Origin: Volvariella volvacea V23
Lineage: Eukaryota; Basidiomycota; Agaricomycetes; Agaricales; Pluteaceae
Direction: 5' to 3'
Length of the DNA: 64,000 nt
NCBI GenBank assembly: GCA_000349905.1
Contig: KB722766.1
Span: 2,432-66,431, forward strand
Made by a program: the position numbers and the translations under genes. The notes beneath the pieces are model-generated. The model did not search any database. It was not told the DNA's origin and worked only from the letters and a program-made list of their open reading frames with translations. This document shows positions 59,903-64,000 of this stretch, one piece after another. Numbering within the stretch: the first letter of the stretch is position 1; each line of letters begins with the position of its first letter.

Positions 59903-61360
59903 ATGTTCCTAGCTGGTTTCTTTTTCGCTGCCTTTGCGCGCTCCTTAGCCTCCCCCGTGCCTGTCAGTGTCCCAGGTGCAACAATTCCAAGCCCTGTCTG
60001 CATCGTCGCCGCGGCGATGACAGCTTCTCGATGTGATCCCACTCGAACTCGAACAATTCCCGATATCTTGTACAGCTGTATTGGAGTCATCTTGCTGTGC
60101 ACGTATATTTCGATACACCATAATATTCCAGATCAAAATGATTCGAGGACGAAGGTGATATGGATAAAGATCCGAACGACACTATATGCACTGATTGCTC
60201 CTGAAGTGGTGATAATGTGGGCAATTCGACAGAGGATTATGGCAGGAAAGATTGCAGATGAAAACAAACGTGAGTGACAGCTAACGACAACGAGCTTGTG
60301 CTAACCCATGGAAGATCGTCGATGGACAAGAACCCATGGGTTCTATATCCAGATGGGAGGATTGATGCAACGTCAGGGCGATTCAACATATCAGGTTCTA
60401 TGTCACGAAGACATAGCGAAGGAGGTAAAGATACCAGATATCCCAGAGAAGGAAATCAAGGACCACGGGAAAGGAGACATACTGGCAAAGGCTCTCGTAG
60501 TCATCCAAACTACCTGGTTTGTCGCTCAATGCATCGCTCGCCATAACCAAGGTCTTGTTCTGACTGAAATCGAGCTGGTGACACTCGCATTCGCTACTTT
60601 GAACATGATTACGTATGGGTTGTGGTGGGACAAGCCACTGAACATCGAATACCCGATCTACTTCGACGAGAATGGGGTTCGAACTGATGGGCCACTAGCG
60701 GGAGTTGACCAGGAGGGTGAGGTGAAAGAATGGAAAGGCACATGGTACGAGCGGATTTGGGGAAGTATCAAAGGCCGTACCGCAAGATTAGGTTCAGTAT
60801 GCCAGAGCGCTTGGGGGAGTGTGAAGCGGAGCTGGAGAGAGAATTGGCAAGAGTATTGGATACTTGCGGTGGTTATCAGCCCGTTTTTGGCGATCTTCGT
60901 TCCTCTTTGGCATATGATGTTAGCTGAAGATACGGAGAATAGGCGCACGAGTGTCCACCCGTTTTACGCTGCAGAGATGGATGGAAAAGATATTTGGCTT
61001 GCACTTGTTTATGGATCAGTGGTCGGAGTCCTCTTTGGCGCAATCCACCTCATTGGCTGGAATTTTCAATTCTCGACGACTACAGAGCTTTGGTTGTGGA
61101 GGGCTTCTTCACTCGTCCTCACCATCACTCCTGCCTTCCTCGCGATGACATTCGCATCATTTTATGCACGCGAGAGATTCAATTCCGAAAATTTCAACTT
61201 CATTGCGATCGTATTTGGCACCCTGGCCTTCTTTCTCAGCCCTCCTCTGTACTTCGCCGCACGCGTGATCCTCCTCTTCCTTGCATTCTTCTCCCTTCGT
61301 TACCTTCCCGAGTCTGCATACCAGAATGTCAAGTGGACAGAATACATACCCCATATTTAA
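59903..61360 (+). CDS. Multi-pass membrane protein family, copy E
   Basis: Model: exon 59903-60269 (367 nt), intron 60270-60314 (45 nt, GTGAGT...AAG, branch-like GCTAACCC), exon 60315-61360, 470 residues. The start MFLAGFFFAAFARSL is chosen because C and D start there; an in-frame ATG at 59801 lies in the conserved upstream block and is probably non-coding. It shows the same conserved blocks as copy C (CDPTRTRT, RRWTRTHGFYIQMGGLMQ, KGDILAKALVVIQTTWF, FGAIHLIGWNFQFSTTTELWLWR, LPESAYQNVKWTEYIPHI). It is shorter than C by a five-residue deletion in the Glu-rich loop (near residue 253), and differs mainly in the loop around 270-330. No stop or frameshift, so it is probably functional; molecular role unknown. 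Confidence 0.9.
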
Positions 61361-63114
61361 CTTCATACTATCAGTACGTTTTTTTTTTGCTCTGCCCTTC
61401 ACAGAGGCTAAGATGATGTGTCTATCAGATCTTCTGGGTTCTCAGATCATACCCACTTAGCATACTCAGTTTGCATGTACTATAGATTAAAATTCACCTA
61501 CTCTTCAAGCAAATTAGATGCAGTTCTTCTCCTCTTACGTATGAACGCAACTCTGCACCTGTTTCTTCCGCTTCTACAATGCCTATGCCCAGTATAAGTC
61601 CTATTCTACGCACCTGAACTACAGTCCCTCGTGCATTGTTTTACCAGCACTCATTCCCTGTCTTCGACCACCATAATCTCCCTGTAATCTCTATCACAGT
61701 GCTACAAGCATTCTCGACTTGACTCACTGCTATTGAGACCCGGATGATGAACAAATTTCCACTCATAAAGAGGCTTCATGATTGCTTGAATGCTCTGATG
61801 TTATCGTGGTAATCCAATGTAGCTGCGTTGTGCATCCATCAGCGTGTTTGAACAACGGCATAATACTGCCACAATTTCCAAGTCCACCAACCAGTATAAA
61901 GGTACATTCTCCAGACAGAGAGAACCTGAAATCGTATGGTGCTGAGGTAGACTCGTTTTCACTCTAATGGTTGTGTTGGGCTTTAATTTGGACTTTACAG
62001 GCTGCTTAGGCAGCTTGGAATCCGTGTTTGGGGCTGGCGTCGGTGTCTATGTCAAGTCTAGGATGCGTAATTGGGTTGTAGTAAGCTGGACCTTGGATTT
62101 GAATATCTCTTCCGATAACCATGAGCTTTTGTAGGTGAAGCTTTGTCCTCGTATGCACAATTAATTGAATCAAACTGAGAAAATGTAGGAACAAAAATGA
62201 TCGTATCTCTAGGGGGATGATAAATACACGACATATGTGTACCAATATCGTATCTGGTACATATACAGAGATCCACTGGTCAGCTTCCACATCAGAGACT
62301 GTACAAAATTCGACAGAGAGACAATAGGAACTCCAACTCGAGGAACCTCTCCAACATCACAAACCTCAAAACTCTTCAAGTAATTTTTGAGGTTTGGGAT
62401 GCTATATGGTTCCTCGTAATACCCCACTACATCGCAAAGTATAAAAAACGAGTAAAAAGATAGACACGGAACCCAGGACCCGAGGAAAAACGACACCACG
62501 ATCAACAGACAACATGACAAGCCTACGAATTGTACTGCCAGTGCATCGTCGTCCTTGACCACAACACCCCCTGTACACATTTATTCTCACTCTAAAACGC
62601 AGCGCTCGTGCTCATGTTCATGCTCACACCAAAAACTGAAGGCGATCGAACTTCACTGGCCGCCTTCAATTTTAAGCGTTGAATTGCAAAAACCAGATGC
62701 CCATGGCAGAATCTGTATATTCCGTTAATGGGCAGCTCATATTACAAACGCTCACTAACCAATTTAAGATTTTGGGCCTTGCGCTGATATGTCGGCGCGA
62801 TGAAGCAAAGACAGATCGAGCACTGGCAGTCCCCTTGGAATCTTCATGGGGTTTTAATCTCAAGACTCTTGGAAAACGACGTCCAGACCCTTTCAAAGAC
62901 ATCCCCTCAAGATTCACCGTTGTAGACGGAGGTGATTCCGCAACCTCTATTAAAATATCAGTGCTTAACATGATATATAAATTAAGGCGCGCTTACGAGT
63001 AAAGGACACAGTCCACAGGCAACCCCCCTTTCCAGCTCTTTTTTATGCCGCTTTCCACCTTATATGGTTTCGATGCGCCTCTGGTAAGGGACAATCGATT
63101 CAAAATGGTCAAAT
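61361..63114. other. 3' flank of copy E and intergenic DNA
   Basis: Bases 61361-61430 resemble the sequence just after copy C, and 61580-61620 resemble 41590-41640, so the duplication extends beyond the stop codon. A reverse frame at 62580-62209 (123 codons, one strongly hydrophobic segment) has no relative in the window and no family motif, and is not called. Confidence 0.45.
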
Positions 63115-63627
63115 TATTAACTTATTTACAAAGCACCTGCACGTACGCTCTGTCTCTGTCCTCCACTGGTCCTCCATTCGGTGTATGCTTGGATATTTGT
63201 ACCCAACATTGTCTACGCTGTCATATCCCTCGCACAACTTTGTGCCCTCTACCGACCCCTGCATTCGCGACTCTCATCCAGTGGAGCGCCTCCACATTGG
63301 ATGCTCTGTTTCGGGACACTGTGCCACCTCGTCTCCTGCGCCTTGTCCGCCACACGGATTGCCCTGTGGGCAAACGAGCACCCAGACGCACTGGGATTCA
63401 CATGGAGAACCATGCTATCCTTCGATATCTCCCGGAGATTTTTTGATGGCATCGCGAGCCTTTCCATCATCATAGCCATCCTCCTTGCCATACAGAGCTG
63501 GAAGGAGATGCACAGCGATCAGTCGAGCCGGAACGACTCACGGAGGTACAGCTTGTCTTGGAACGTCGCATGGGCTCGAGGATTATTTACGGCAGAAAAT
63601 GAAGATGGAGATCGCATTTGTATGTAA
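63115..63627 (+). CDS. Hydrophobic multi-span protein fragment (unrecognised)
   Basis: A frame open from about 63115 to the stop at 63625-63627 encodes about 148 residues from VYAWIFVPNIVYAVISLAQ onward. Four hydrophobic segments are visible: the first just quoted, MLCFGTLCHLVSCALSA, a weaker one around residue 70, and FFDGIASLSIIIAILLAIQSW. A charged tail (HSDQSSRNDSRRYS) follows. There is no ATG at a convincing place, and an upstream exon would have to join after an AG, so it is either the last exon of a gene whose first part I cannot define or a truncated relic. It shares no motif with the copy A-F family. It is convergent with copy F. Confidence 0.35.
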
Positions 63628-63716
63628 CCCAAGGAATACTGCGGTTGGAAAACTGTGGTACGAATAAGCTCATCATCTGTGAGCAACCAGACAAGAAACA
63701 AAGCGGTAGAACAAGA

Positions 63717-64000
63717 TTAAATGTGGAGAATGTATTCTGTCCACTTGACGTTCTGGTAGGCAGATTCGGGAAGGCAACGAAGGGTGAAAAATGCAAGGAA
63801 GAGGAGAACAATGCGAGCAGCGAAGTAAAGAGGACCGCCGAGAAAGATGGTTGGAACGATAAGTACAGTTCCAATGTGGTCTAAAACATCATTATTTAGT
63901 CTCTCGTTTACAATAACTAACAAAAATACGATTGAGACAAAGAGGGGAATGATGGTGAGAGCGAGGGAAGATACCCTCCACAACCAAAGTTCGGTGGTCG
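63717..64000 (-). CDS. Multi-pass membrane protein family, copy F (5' part outside window)
   Basis: The reverse strand is open from the window edge to a TAA at 63719-63717, encoding the last 94 residues: TTELWLWRVSSLALTIIPLF, a span, IVPTIFLGGPLYFAARIVLLFLAFFTLRCLPESAYQNVKWTEYILHI. This is the C-terminal part of the family described for copy C, with the LPESAYQNVKWTEY tail fully conserved. It covers the last two or three membrane spans only. It is inverted relative to copy E, and the two are tail to tail, 2.4 kb apart. Whether the rest of the gene is intact cannot be seen. Confidence 0.85.
   Translation of the reverse strand, partial: TTELWLWRVSSLALTIIPLFVSIVFLLVIVNERLNNDVLDHIGTVLIVPTIFLGGPLYFAARIVLLFLAFFTLRCLPESAYQNVKWTEYILHI

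Noticed and set aside
62209..62580. 123-codon reverse frame with one hydrophobic segment
   Set aside because: No motif, no paralogue and no splice partner; T-rich DNA readily yields such frames.

Overview
The window looks like nuclear DNA of a basidiomycete fungus, most likely an agaricomycete. Confident genes are cut by short introns (about 45 to 140 nt, GT..AG), and their products match agaricomycete-type families: a KRE33/NAT10 acetyltransferase, an HMG-box factor, a GH3 glycosidase, a Crinkler-type P-loop protein, an SRPK-like kinase and a lineage-expanded family of multi-pass membrane proteins. I cannot name the species. There is one assembly gap of 100 N, which falls inside a predicted intron. 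All exon models were read by eye from reading frame, splice signals and homologue logic.

Layout. Positions 1-13.4 kb hold three dispersed paralogues that begin MTEYDYS (the first cut by the window edge), separated by gene-poor DNA that contains a decayed kinase-like relic (3.4-4.6 kb). Next come an F-box-like gene (17.4-18.5 kb) and an HMG-box gene with a TATA box (22.4-23.9 kb). The first of six copies of a membrane-protein family (copy A) lies at 25.1-26.9 kb. At 28.5-34.6 kb a 13-exon KRE33 gene is divergent from a Crinkler-like gene across 117 bp. A secreted BNR-repeat protein follows at 35.3-36.8 kb. Membrane-family copies B and C are in tandem at 37.8-41.4 kb, and B carries an in-frame stop. 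From 41.4 to 46.7 kb lies AT-rich, repeat-bearing DNA with an LTR-like segment. At 46.7-48.4 kb is an SRPK-like kinase gene broken by a frameshift and a TGA. Copy D (51.0-52.5 kb, reverse strand), a repeat-rich stretch, a nine-exon GH3 gene (55.9-58.7 kb), copy E (59.9-61.4 kb) and the 3' end of copy F (63.7-64.0 kb) complete the window.

The genes do not form one pathway. KRE33 is housekeeping (rRNA and tRNA ac4C). GH3 and the BNR protein are secreted and fit plant or fungal polysaccharide turnover. The most distinctive feature is the expansion of the membrane-protein family: three copies (C, D, E) share a duplicated CCAAT-containing upstream block, one copy is diverged (A) and one is interrupted (B). 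The family's function is unknown to me.
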